Part shown: positions 26,649-34,466 of the stretch, piece after piece
Layout of the letters: every line of letters starts with the position of its first letter
Position numbering within the stretch: position 1 is the stretch's first letter
Source of the DNA: Hydrogenobacter hydrogenophilus
GTDB taxonomy: Bacteria; Aquificota; Aquificia; Aquificales; Aquificaceae
Assembly (NCBI RefSeq): GCF_900215655.1
Contig: NZ_OBEN01000008.1
Span: 1 to 64,000 of the forward strand
Reading direction: 5' to 3'
DNA: 64,000 nucleotides
The notes under the pieces: generated by a model
The model's input: only the letters and a program-made list of their open reading frames with translations
What the model was told of the DNA's origin: nothing
The model's database searches: none
Position numbers and translations under genes: made by a program

Positions 26649-27288
26649 CCTCTGGGTACTCACAGTATTCCCTTATTGGACATATATGACACAAGGGTTT
26701 TACAGGTTTGCAAATTGTTTGACCAAAGGCTACAAGGAGCTTGTTAAACTCTATCCAATACTTCTTAGGAAGTATTTTGGTAAGCTGACGTTCGGTCTCT
26801 TCAGGCTTTTTGGTCTTCACAAGACACCACCTGTTGGTGATCCTGTGCACATGGGTGTCTACGCATATAGCGGGTATACCATAGCCTTCAGCAAGAACAA
26901 GATTGGCAACCTTTCTGCCTACACCCTTGAGTTTTAAGAGTTCTTCCAACTTATCTGGAACCTTTGAGTTATACTTTTCCTTCAGCTCCTTAGCTATTTC
27001 TTTTAGGAAAAGCGCCTTGTTCTTGTAAAATCCCACAGGATAAAGAAGTTCTGAGAGCTCATCCTTATCTATTAGGTAAAGGTCTTCTACACTTTTTATC
27101 CTCTCAAAGAGCCTTTTACAGACCATCGCTGTTGTCTCATCTTTTGTCCTTGTTGATATGAGAGCACAAACAAGCACCCTAAAGGGATCTCCTGTCTTTT
27201 GAGCTATGAGGCTCACCACTGGCGCGTTCCACTTGGGAAACTCTTCCCTCAGAATGCCTATCACCTTATCCAAGTCTTCTTTTCTCAT
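26623..27288 (-). CDS. nth: Endonuclease III (thymine glycol DNA glycosylase/AP lyase)
   Basis: A 221-residue bifunctional glycosylase. LKGVGRKVANLVLAE carries the catalytic Lys, VDTHVHR the catalytic Asp, and a C-terminal cysteine set (C-x6-C-x2-C-x5-C type) binds [4Fe-4S]. It contrasts with the Lys-less MagIII-like enzyme at 11638. It starts 4 nt after cysM. Confidence 0.95.
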   Translation of the reverse strand: MRKEDLDKVIGILREEFPKWNAPVVSLIAQKTGDPFRVLVCALISTRTKDETTAMVCKRLFERIKSVEDLYLIDKDELSELLYPVGFYKNKALFLKEIAKELKEKYNSKVPDKLEELLKLKGVGRKVANLVLAEGYGIPAICVDTHVHRITNRWCLVKTKKPEETERQLTKILPKKYWIEFNKLLVAFGQTICKPVKPLCHICPIREYCEYPEAKMQTRAS

Positions 27289-27291
27289 GGT

Positions 27292-28233
27292 TTAGTCTTT
27301 AAAGGGCGCTGTGGTAAGGTACTTTTCTCCACCATCGGGAAATACAACTACTATAACACCCTCTTCAAGCTCCTTTGCCAAAAGGAAGGCAGCATAAAGA
27401 GCTGCACCAGAAGACTGACCTACAAAGATGGCTTCCTCAAGGGCTAACCTTTTGGTCATCTCGTAAGCGTGCTCCGTCTCTACAAAGATGGTTCTGTCCA
27501 AAAAGGTTTCGTCAAATATGCCAGGCTTTATGGAACTTTCTATGTGCTTTAGCCCTTCTATGCCGTGAAAGGGATAAGCAGGTTGTACACCCACTATCTG
27601 TACTTGGGGATTGTACACCTTTAACCTTCTTCCTGTGCCCATTATAGTACCGCCAGTACCTATACCTGCAACCAAATGAGTAATGCGCCCGTTTGTCTGA
27701 TGCCATATCTCTATGCCTGTAGAATAAAAGTGAGCTTTCCAGTTTGCTGGGTTATTATATTGGTCAAGATACAGATACTTTTCTGGCTCTTTTGCTACTT
27801 TTTCTCTAACAAAAAGGATGGCTCCGTCCGTACCTTCCAATGGGTCAGTTAGATACACTTTAGCCCCGTAAGCTTTTATAATCTTTTTCCTTTCCTCGCT
27901 GACGTTAGCAGGCATGGCAAGTTCTACAGGCACATTAAGAGCTGCACCCACCATAGCAAGAGCTATTCCCGTATTACCAGAAGTTGCGTCTATGACTGTT
28001 TTTCCCTCCAATATACCTTCTTTCATAGCAGAAAGGAACATGCTAAGAGCAGGTCTGTCCTTTACAGACCCTCCGGGATTAAAACTTTCAAGCTTTGCGT
28101 ATATTTCCACCTTGGGAGAGATATCTTTTGGGATTATCTTCTTGATCCTAACCAAGGGCGTGTTTCCTACAAGGTTTAGTATGGAGTTTCTTAGTTTTCT
28201 GTACGGTTCGTCGTGCTCACCCAAAACCCACAT
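27292..28233 (-). CDS. cysM: Cysteine synthase (O-acetylserine sulfhydrylase, CysK/CysM family)
   Basis: A 313-residue PLP enzyme making cysteine from O-acetylserine and sulfide. PLP lysine in NPGGSVKDRPA, ATSGNTGIALAMV, GIGTGGTIMGTGR and FVGQSSGAAL. The start ATG has no Shine-Dalgarno and a TATAAT (28249-28244) ends 10 nt upstream, overlapping the stop of the upstream gene. CysK versus CysM is not decided by sequence. Confidence 0.92.
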   Translation of the reverse strand: MWVLGEHDEPYRKLRNSILNLVGNTPLVRIKKIIPKDISPKVEIYAKLESFNPGGSVKDRPALSMFLSAMKEGILEGKTVIDATSGNTGIALAMVGAALNVPVELAMPANVSEERKKIIKAYGAKVYLTDPLEGTDGAILFVREKVAKEPEKYLYLDQYNNPANWKAHFYSTGIEIWHQTNGRITHLVAGIGTGGTIMGTGRRLKVYNPQVQIVGVQPAYPFHGIEGLKHIESSIKPGIFDETFLDRTIFVETEHAYEMTKRLALEEAIFVGQSSGAALYAAFLLAKELEEGVIVVVFPDGGEKYLTTAPFKD

Positions 28234-28244
28234 TTAAAAGAAGA

Positions 28245-28802
28245 TTATAAATTAAGAAACCTTTTAGAAAGCTTAACCATCAACTCTTGCCTCTTTTTAC
28301 CTTTAGGTAAACTACTCCTTATGTTTTCCAATTTCTCCTCTATCTTTTCCAGATCCTCAGGCAGGACCCTTTGCACATACTCTCTTAGACTGCGTGAAAG
28401 AGCAGGAACTTTACCTGAAGTGGATATGCCTATGACCACATCCCCCCTAAGGACTAAGGCGGGAAATATAAAGGTGCAAAAATCTGGACTGTCAACCGCA
28501 TTGCACAGTATATTTCTTTTTTTACAATACATATAGACTCTTTTCTGTAGTTTTATGTTATTAACAGCAACTATGACTAAAAAAGCTCTCTCTATGTCCT
28601 TTAGAATAAATCTCCTTCTTACTATACTGAGTTTTCCTTCCTTTTCTAAACTTTCAATAAGTGGTGTTATCTTTGGTGCAATTACCTTTATACGTGGTTT
28701 AAAGAGCAAGAGTTTTTCTATCTTCCTTTCTGCGACTTTACCTCCTCCTATTACTACTACCTCCTTATTTTCAATGTTCAAAAACGCTGGAAAATAAGGC
28801 AT
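28245..28802 (-). CDS. Precorrin-2 dehydrogenase / sirohydrochlorin ferrochelatase
   Basis: The 185-residue protein has the MET8/CysG-N Rossmann motif VVVIGGGKVAERKIEKLL, AVDSPDFCTFIFPALV and GISTSGKVPALSRSLRE. It makes sirohaem for sulfite or nitrite reduction, or for haem d1. Adjacent cysM fits sulfur assimilation. It starts 1 nt after the dtd stop. Confidence 0.9.
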   Translation of the reverse strand: MPYFPAFLNIENKEVVVIGGGKVAERKIEKLLLFKPRIKVIAPKITPLIESLEKEGKLSIVRRRFILKDIERAFLVIVAVNNIKLQKRVYMYCKKRNILCNAVDSPDFCTFIFPALVLRGDVVIGISTSGKVPALSRSLREYVQRVLPEDLEKIEEKLENIRSSLPKGKKRQELMVKLSKRFLNL

Positions 28803-28803
28803 G

Positions 28804-29247
28804 TCAAAGCTCCTTACTGTCTAAGAAGAAGGTTGCAGGTCCCCAGTTTACTATGTGCACTTCCATACTTGCACCGAACCTTCCTGTGCTTACAGGAACG
28901 CTCTTAGACATAACCTCTACAAAGTAGTTGTAAAGCTCCTGAGCTTTTTTTGGATCTTCTGCTTCTTCAAAGCTTGGCCTTCTACCTTTTCTTAAATTAG
29001 CGTAAAGGGTGAACTGAGACACTACTAAAACGGAACCTTTTACATCAAGAACAGAATAGTTAAACTTACCCTTCTCGTCTTCAAAGACCCGCAGGTTTAG
29101 GATCTTATCAGCTAACTTATCCGCATCTTCTTGAGTATCACCTCTGCCTACCCCAAGAAGCACATTTAATCCCGTCCCTATTCTGCCTACTTCTTCTCCA
29201 TCTACTAAAACCCACGATGCCTTTACCCTTTGTACAATAGCCCTCAC
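28804..29247 (-). CDS. dtd: D-aminoacyl-tRNA deacylase
   Basis: A 147-residue enzyme removing D-amino acids from tRNA. Motifs: RAIVQRVKASWV at the N-terminus, VVSQFTLYA and VSTGRFGASMEV (the Gly-cisPro-type region reads G-A-S here as KSVPVSTGRFGASM). Starts with GTG at 29247, 12 nt after a TATAAT, without a Shine-Dalgarno. First gene of dtd-sirohaem-cysM-nth. Confidence 0.93.
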   Translation of the reverse strand: MRAIVQRVKASWVLVDGEEVGRIGTGLNVLLGVGRGDTQEDADKLADKILNLRVFEDEKGKFNYSVLDVKGSVLVVSQFTLYANLRKGRRPSFEEAEDPKKAQELYNYFVEVMSKSVPVSTGRFGASMEVHIVNWGPATFFLDSKEL

Positions 29248-29259
29248 GGTTTAAATTAC

Positions 29260-29267
29260 ATTATAAT
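29260..29267. promoter_or_regulatory. Palindromic -10 element between dtd and the OmpA-like gene
   Basis: ATTATAAT gives TATAAT on both strands, 12 nt before the dtd GTG and about 23 nt before the ompA-like ATG. Third divergent gene pair with this arrangement in the window. Confidence 0.45.
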
Positions 29268-29290
29268 GAGAACATAAAAGGAGGAGGAAG

Positions 29291-30298
29291 ATGAAAAAAA
29301 CTCTTATATCTTACCTATTTATCGTTTGTATGGCACAAGCTCAAGAATACAATTTCAATGTCTTGGATGGCATAAACGAGTCCCTAAGGATCGTTGAAGT
29401 TGCCTACAAGTCTGGTGCGGAGGAAAAAGACAGGTATCACTTTGAGAAGGCAAGAGCTTACAGCGATATCTCCATGTATTTAGCATCAGAACAAGATGGG
29501 ATAGGATCAAAGATCTTCGCAATAAGGAGTATGAATTCAGCATCTAAAGCTTTGGGTGGACTAAAAGGCATAGACCCTATGGAATTTATCAGTGATGAGA
29601 AGTTTGAAAAGCTAACGGGACTGAGCCTAAAGGAAGTGAACGAAAGGCTCCAATACATTAGAGAGAACAAAGGTGAAAACTGTGCACCTGATGAGCTTGC
29701 AAAAACTGAGGCATATTATGAGGCGCTCTTTTACGAGATAAACAAGGAAAAAGTTAATCGTGTTGTGCTTATGAAGTTATATAACGATGTAGTCAATAAC
29801 AGCTTCTCCGCACAGGAAAAGCTAAGGTCTGCCATAGACAACAAGCTTGAATGCTATACAGGAAAAACACAAATAGTGCAGGCACAGGTACAAGAAGAGA
29901 AACCAAAGGAAGAGGAAAAACCAAAGGAAGAAAGTATCAAGGAAGAACCCCTTATGGTCACTGCAAGGATACACTTTGACTTTGACAGATACAATATAAA
30001 GAAAGAGTACATTCCACTTCTCAATCAAGTGGTTAAAACTCTCAAAGAAAATCCCAGTGTGAAGGTGAGAATAGAAGGCTACACAGATAATATAGGAAGC
30101 AAGGCATACAACGACAGACTTGCTTTAAGAAGGGCACAAGCTGTGAGAGACTATCTTGTAAAGCACGGTATAGAGGAAAGTAGAATAGAAACAGTAGGTT
30201 TCGGAAAAGAAAAATACATAGCAGACAATAAAACCTCCATAGGTAGGTTTACTAACAGGAGGGCAGATTTTATCATTTTAAGACTTTCTTCTCAGTAA
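29291..30298 (+). CDS. OmpA-family peptidoglycan-associated outer-membrane protein
   Basis: A 335-residue exported protein: signal peptide about 1-17, an alpha-helical N-terminal region (about 18-190), a Glu/Lys/Pro linker (about 198-218, PKEEEKPKEE repeats), and a C-terminal OmpA domain (about 222-335) with HFDFDRYNIK and peptidoglycan-binding GYTDNIGSKAYNDRLALRRA. There is no beta-barrel, so it is an anchoring protein rather than a porin. The start follows AAAGGAGGAGGAAG. Confidence 0.85.
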   Translation: MKKTLISYLFIVCMAQAQEYNFNVLDGINESLRIVEVAYKSGAEEKDRYHFEKARAYSDISMYLASEQDGIGSKIFAIRSMNSASKALGGLKGIDPMEFISDEKFEKLTGLSLKEVNERLQYIRENKGENCAPDELAKTEAYYEALFYEINKEKVNRVVLMKLYNDVVNNSFSAQEKLRSAIDNKLECYTGKTQIVQAQVQEEKPKEEEKPKEESIKEEPLMVTARIHFDFDRYNIKKEYIPLLNQVVKTLKENPSVKVRIEGYTDNIGSKAYNDRLALRRAQAVRDYLVKHGIEESRIETVGFGKEKYIADNKTSIGRFTNRRADFIILRLSSQ

Positions 30299-30396
30299 AT
30301 GTCATAAGTAAAGCTTATAAATATAGTAAGTATTTTTAATTGCTAAGGAAAGCAAGTAGTGATATACTTCAAAAAAATCAGTGGAGGTAAAAACTC

Positions 30397-31173
30397 ATGG
30401 CACAACACGAGGTGCACCATCACCTTGGACAGCATGAAACGAGTATCTGGCCTCTACCGGTAGGTTTAGGTATCCTTCTTCTACCCATAGCAATAACTGC
30501 CTATGTAGCGTGGCACCAGCAGGTAATGGGGTTAGTGTTAGGTGGAGTGTCCCTCTTGCTTATGATCTTTGGACTTATAGGTTGGGCAGATGAGTTTTTC
30601 AAAAGAGGTCATGAAGAGGGGCTTGGTGGTCTTGCTATTACGCTTTTCATAGCCACTGAAGTCATCATATTTGGTACTATGTTTGCAGCCTTTTGGACTG
30701 CAAGGGTAACTCACGCAGACGTGTGGCACAGTTGGGTACCCAAAATGAACTTTGTCATACCGATTATCCTGACCCTCATACTTTGGGCTTCAAGCTTTAC
30801 TATTCTCATCTCAGAAAAATCAGCAGAGGCAGGTAAAAGAGGTGCATCTATACTGTGGCTTGTTGCTACGCTCCTACTGGGAACTTCCTTCGTAATCATT
30901 CACTTTAATGAATGGCAACATCTATGGCACGAAGGTTTTACTCTTAGCTCTAACATGTACGGCACCGGTTTTTACGCCCTTACGGGGATACACACTTCTC
31001 ACGTGCTTGTAGGTTTAATATCCCAACTGTATGTACTTTGGCTGCTCATGTCTGGTAGGATGTCTCCTCACAAGACCACCATGTTCAAAGCGGTTAGCAT
31101 ATACTGGCACTTTGTAGACCTCATGTGGCTCTTAGTTGCAAGCAGTGCCTATATCATAGGAGGTTTAGTGTGA
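30397..31173 (+). CDS. coxC: Cytochrome c oxidase subunit III
   Basis: A 258-residue membrane protein of the haem-copper oxidase subunit III family (FIATEVIIFGTMFAAFW, GFYALTGIHTSHVLVGLI, SIYWHFVDLMWL), about seven helices. It is first in coxC-sco-coxB-coxA, whereas subunit III usually follows subunit I. Start ATG after TGGAGGTAAAAACTC. The stop overlaps the sco GTG. Confidence 0.93.
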   Translation: MAQHEVHHHLGQHETSIWPLPVGLGILLLPIAITAYVAWHQQVMGLVLGGVSLLLMIFGLIGWADEFFKRGHEEGLGGLAITLFIATEVIIFGTMFAAFWTARVTHADVWHSWVPKMNFVIPIILTLILWASSFTILISEKSAEAGKRGASILWLVATLLLGTSFVIIHFNEWQHLWHEGFTLSSNMYGTGFYALTGIHTSHVLVGLISQLYVLWLLMSGRMSPHKTTMFKAVSIYWHFVDLMWLLVASSAYIIGGLV

Positions 31174-31934
31174 GGAAGGTTTTCCTCATGCTTTTTCTTG
31201 TATCTTTAACTCATGCTTACAGTAATCTTCCAAAGGATTCCTACTTTAACCCTGAGGTGTTAAGGATAAACCAAGAGCTATACTTGGGCAAAAAACTCAG
31301 AAACTACACTATACTTACAGACAAAGGTTGGACTGATCTGTATAGTGTTATCAACAAAAAACCTACTATCCTTCAACTTGCTTATTATACATGCGATGCG
31401 AGCTGTCCCATACTAACGGAAAACCTTCTAAAAGCGGTAAAAGACTTAAACAAAAAAGAGTTTAATGTGCTCATTCTTTCCTTTGATAGGAGGGACAGTA
31501 TAGAAACCCTAAAAACCTTTAAAACAAAACTTGGCAGTGTACCTGACAACTGGACCTTTGGTGTTCTTCAAGAGGAAGACATAAAAGACCTTACACAGAG
31601 TGTAGGATTCAAATTTTTCTTTTCGGAAAGGGATAAGACCTTTGTGCATCCCAACACTCTTATATTTCTTTCTCCAGATGGCAAGGTTATGAGGTATTTA
31701 TTCGGAACCTTTCCGCGCACCAAGGACATCAACTTGGCGCTCATTGACGCTCAAAGAGAAAAGCCTACTATAAACAACATAGTGGACCTTGCTCTACTTG
31801 CGTGCTACAGATACGATCCTCACAGAAGCAGGTATGTTGTAGATCCTGTCGTGATCTTTGCATTAATGGGTTTTGGACTTATCGGTATTACAGGCTTACT
31901 TACATTAACTTTTAAAAAAGTTCAGGAGGTGTAA
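31170..31934 (+). CDS. SCO1/SenC copper chaperone for CuA assembly
   Basis: The 254-residue membrane-anchored thioredoxin-like chaperone has an N-terminal signal (VFLMLFLVSLTHA), copper ligands in YTCDASCP and FVHPNTL, and an unusual C-terminal membrane segment (about 225-245). It delivers Cu to subunit II. The GTG start at 31170 follows AGGAGGTTTAGT and overlaps the coxC stop. Confidence 0.92.
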   Translation: MRKVFLMLFLVSLTHAYSNLPKDSYFNPEVLRINQELYLGKKLRNYTILTDKGWTDLYSVINKKPTILQLAYYTCDASCPILTENLLKAVKDLNKKEFNVLILSFDRRDSIETLKTFKTKLGSVPDNWTFGVLQEEDIKDLTQSVGFKFFFSERDKTFVHPNTLIFLSPDGKVMRYLFGTFPRTKDINLALIDAQREKPTINNIVDLALLACYRYDPHRSRYVVDPVVIFALMGFGLIGITGLLTLTFKKVQEV

Positions 31935-31936
31935 AG

Positions 31937-32641
31937 ATGGATACTCTGCCCCTTGCCTATCCTGCTCATCTGTGGGATAGGATCTATGACATATGGTTAT
32001 TTATAGCTGTGGTTATCTATCTTGTGGTTGCCATCCCTATGCTCTACTTTATGATAAAGTATAGGTATAGACCTGGAAAGAATGAAAACGGTGCACACAT
32101 TGAAGGAAACAATGCCCTTGAGGTCACCTGGACAGTCATACCTCTACTTATAGTCATATACTTGGCAACGCAGAGTTTTGTCTTTTATAGACAGCAGAGA
32201 AACGCACCTAAAGACGCTATGGAAATAAAGGTTACTGGTTTTATGTGGGGTTGGGAAGTAGATTATCCTACAGGAAAGAAGGTTTTTGCCTTCTTCAGTC
32301 CAGACTACAAGATACCAGAAGAACAAAAAATAGTCATCCCTGTAGGAAAGCCCATCAAGGTGCTTTTGACCTCAAGGGATGTAATACACTCCTTTTATGT
32401 ACGTCCAGCCAAGGTGATGGAAGACGCTGTTCCGGGTAGAATAACCCACCTTTGGTTCCAAATAAACAAACCAGGAGAGTACTGGGCTTTCTGTAGGGAG
32501 TACTGTGGCACCCAGCATTCACATATGGTAGCTATAATAAAAGCGGTGCCTCAAGACGAATTTGATAAATGGGTGAAGGCTGGTACAAACCAGTCTACCA
32601 GTAATATTGAGTTAGCAAGTAAATCAAAGGAGGTGCAGTGA
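31937..32641 (+). CDS. coxB: Cytochrome c oxidase subunit II (CuA)
   Basis: The 234-residue protein has two membrane helices (about 17-40 and 65-82) and a periplasmic cupredoxin domain with aromatic patch GFMWGWEVDYP and CuA ligands in CREYCGTQHSHM. No fused cytochrome c domain. Start after AGGAGGTGTAAAG; the stop overlaps coxA by 4 nt. Confidence 0.95.
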   Translation: MDTLPLAYPAHLWDRIYDIWLFIAVVIYLVVAIPMLYFMIKYRYRPGKNENGAHIEGNNALEVTWTVIPLLIVIYLATQSFVFYRQQRNAPKDAMEIKVTGFMWGWEVDYPTGKKVFAFFSPDYKIPEEQKIVIPVGKPIKVLLTSRDVIHSFYVRPAKVMEDAVPGRITHLWFQINKPGEYWAFCREYCGTQHSHMVAIIKAVPQDEFDKWVKAGTNQSTSNIELASKSKEVQ

Positions 32642-34257
32642 TGGCAGCAGTAGGCATTTACAAGCCTTGGTATAGTGCAGGTATTAAGGAGTGGCTCTTT
32701 ACAACAGACCACAAGAAGATAGCAGTCTTTTACGGTGTAACCACTTTGCTCTTCTTTCTGATAGCAGGACTTATGGCTTTGGGCATTAGGTTAGAGCTAT
32801 GGCAACCTGGCCTTCAGTTCGTATCCCCCGAAACTTACAACTACCTTCTTACTGGACACGGTGTTGTAATGCTCCTGTGGTGGGCTATAGGTGTGTGGAG
32901 TGCTTTTGCCAACTTTTTGATCCCTCTCATGATAGGTGCAAGAGATGTAGCCTTTCCGAGACTAAATGCCTTAAGCTGGTGGACTTTCTTTGCAGCAAGC
33001 GTACTTGTTCTTCTCACCCTTATACCTTCTAACCACGTAAAGATGATGTGGACAGGATACCCTCCATATTCTCTGAACGATGATGCGGGAATTACGGCTT
33101 TATATGTATTCATAATTCACCTTACAGGTGCAGCTTCTATAATGGGTGCGGTCAACTTTATAGTCACCACCCTTAGGATGAGAGCGCCAGGGGTTTCTCT
33201 TAAGAACATGAACCTTCTTCTACACGGTATAATGGCTGCTAATGTTATACAGCTTCTTGGTGTTCCTTCCTTTGCGGGTGCAGTCACCATGCTATTCCTT
33301 GACAAGTACCTTGGGACCAACTTTTTCAACCCTAACCTTGGTGGAGACCCGCTTATATACGAAAATGTGTTCTGGTTTTACTCCCATCCGGCGGTTTATG
33401 TTATGATTCTACCAGCTTTTGGTGTATTTTCAGAAGTTATTGCCACCTTTGCGAGAAAACCCATCTTTGGACAGATCACCATGGTCTTTGCCATATGGGC
33501 GATAGCTCTGCTTGGTTTTATGGTTTGGGTACACCACCTGTTTACTTCCGGCATACCCGATTGGGTAAGGATAGTGTTCTCTTATACCACAGTTCTGATA
33601 GGTGTTCCTACAGGAATAAAGATCTTTAACTGGGTAGCAACCTTATACAAAGGTTCTATAAGATACACAACCCCCATGCTTTTTACCCTCGGTGGGATAT
33701 TTATGTTCCTCATAGGTGGTCTTACAGGTATACCTCTTGCACTCCCGTCCTTTGACATAAACGCTCAAGATTCTCAATTTGTAGTGGCACACTTCCACTA
33801 TGTTCTTGGTATGGCTACTACTCTTGGAGCCTTTAGCGGTATATACTACTGGTTCCCAAAACTCACTGGAAAGATGTATAACGAAAAACTTGGAAAGCTG
33901 AGCTTTTGGATCATCATGATAGGCTCAAATCTCTTCTACTTCTTCCAATTCATTATAGGTCTTGAAGGTATGCCAAGAAGGTATGCGGATTATCCACCTA
34001 TACCTGAATTCATAGAACTTCAACACATACAAACCATAGGTGCCTTTATACTGGCTTTTGGTATACTCCTTAGCCTCATAAACTGGGTTGTATCCGCTCT
34101 AAAAGGTAAAGAAGCAGGGGCTAATCCTTGGGGTTCTAACTCCTTAGAGTGGCAGATACCCTCTCCACCACCACCCCATAACTTTGACCGCATACCTGAA
34201 CTGCCCGAAGGTTGGGATCCTTACGATTATGGTCGCCACAAACCTCAACACGCCTAA
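32638..34257 (+). CDS. coxA: Haem-copper oxidase subunit I, A2 (YSHP) type
   Basis: The 539-residue catalytic subunit reduces O2. Haem a/CuB ligands: TGHGVVMLLWW, FWFYSHPAVYVMILPAFG, VWVHHLF and AHFHYVLG. The helix VI motif is YSHPAVY rather than GHPEVY, which defines the A2 subfamily in which a Tyr-Ser pair replaces the Glu of the D channel. The TIGR-type C-terminus ends in a Pro/His-rich tail. Last main gene of the cox operon. Confidence 0.95.
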   Translation: MMAAVGIYKPWYSAGIKEWLFTTDHKKIAVFYGVTTLLFFLIAGLMALGIRLELWQPGLQFVSPETYNYLLTGHGVVMLLWWAIGVWSAFANFLIPLMIGARDVAFPRLNALSWWTFFAASVLVLLTLIPSNHVKMMWTGYPPYSLNDDAGITALYVFIIHLTGAASIMGAVNFIVTTLRMRAPGVSLKNMNLLLHGIMAANVIQLLGVPSFAGAVTMLFLDKYLGTNFFNPNLGGDPLIYENVFWFYSHPAVYVMILPAFGVFSEVIATFARKPIFGQITMVFAIWAIALLGFMVWVHHLFTSGIPDWVRIVFSYTTVLIGVPTGIKIFNWVATLYKGSIRYTTPMLFTLGGIFMFLIGGLTGIPLALPSFDINAQDSQFVVAHFHYVLGMATTLGAFSGIYYWFPKLTGKMYNEKLGKLSFWIIMIGSNLFYFFQFIIGLEGMPRRYADYPPIPEFIELQHIQTIGAFILAFGILLSLINWVVSALKGKEAGANPWGSNSLEWQIPSPPPPHNFDRIPELPEGWDPYDYGRHKPQHA

Positions 34258-34263
34258 AATGTG

Positions 34264-34284
34264 AGGGGGGGTTACCCTCCCCCT
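34264..34284 (+). other. G/C-rich stem-loop after coxA
   Basis: An 8-bp stem (AGGGGGGG against CCTCCCCCT with one G-T pair) and 5-nt loop directly after the coxA stop. There is no T-run, so it is more likely an mRNA-stability or partial-attenuation element than a full terminator; the next small gene is 18 nt beyond. Confidence 0.45.
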
Positions 34285-34302
34285 TAAGAAAAGGAGATAA
34301 GC

Positions 34303-34446
34303 ATGAGCAAAAATTCTTTTCTTTTAATTCTTTTACTTATTATCATCTTTGTATCTTACATCTTAGGTGTGCTTGCCTTTTCCTCTCCAGAAGCCAGAAA
34401 GAAAAAGTGGGAGGAATTCAGGAAAGAGTATCACTTAAGGAGATAA
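34303..34446 (+). CDS. 47-residue single-span membrane peptide after coxA
   Basis: An open frame of 47 codons with an ideal site (AAGGAGATAAGC before ATG). It encodes a short polar start, a hydrophobic segment (about 6-27) and a charged tail (ARKKKWEEFRKEYHLRR). Position after the cox operon suggests a small oxidase subunit or assembly peptide, comparable in layout to small CcoQ/CtaF-type subunits. I do not recognise a family. Confidence 0.6.
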   Translation: MSKNSFLLILLLIIIFVSYILGVLAFSSPEARKKKWEEFRKEYHLRR

Positions 34447-34466
34447 AGCTTTATATTTATTAAGTT

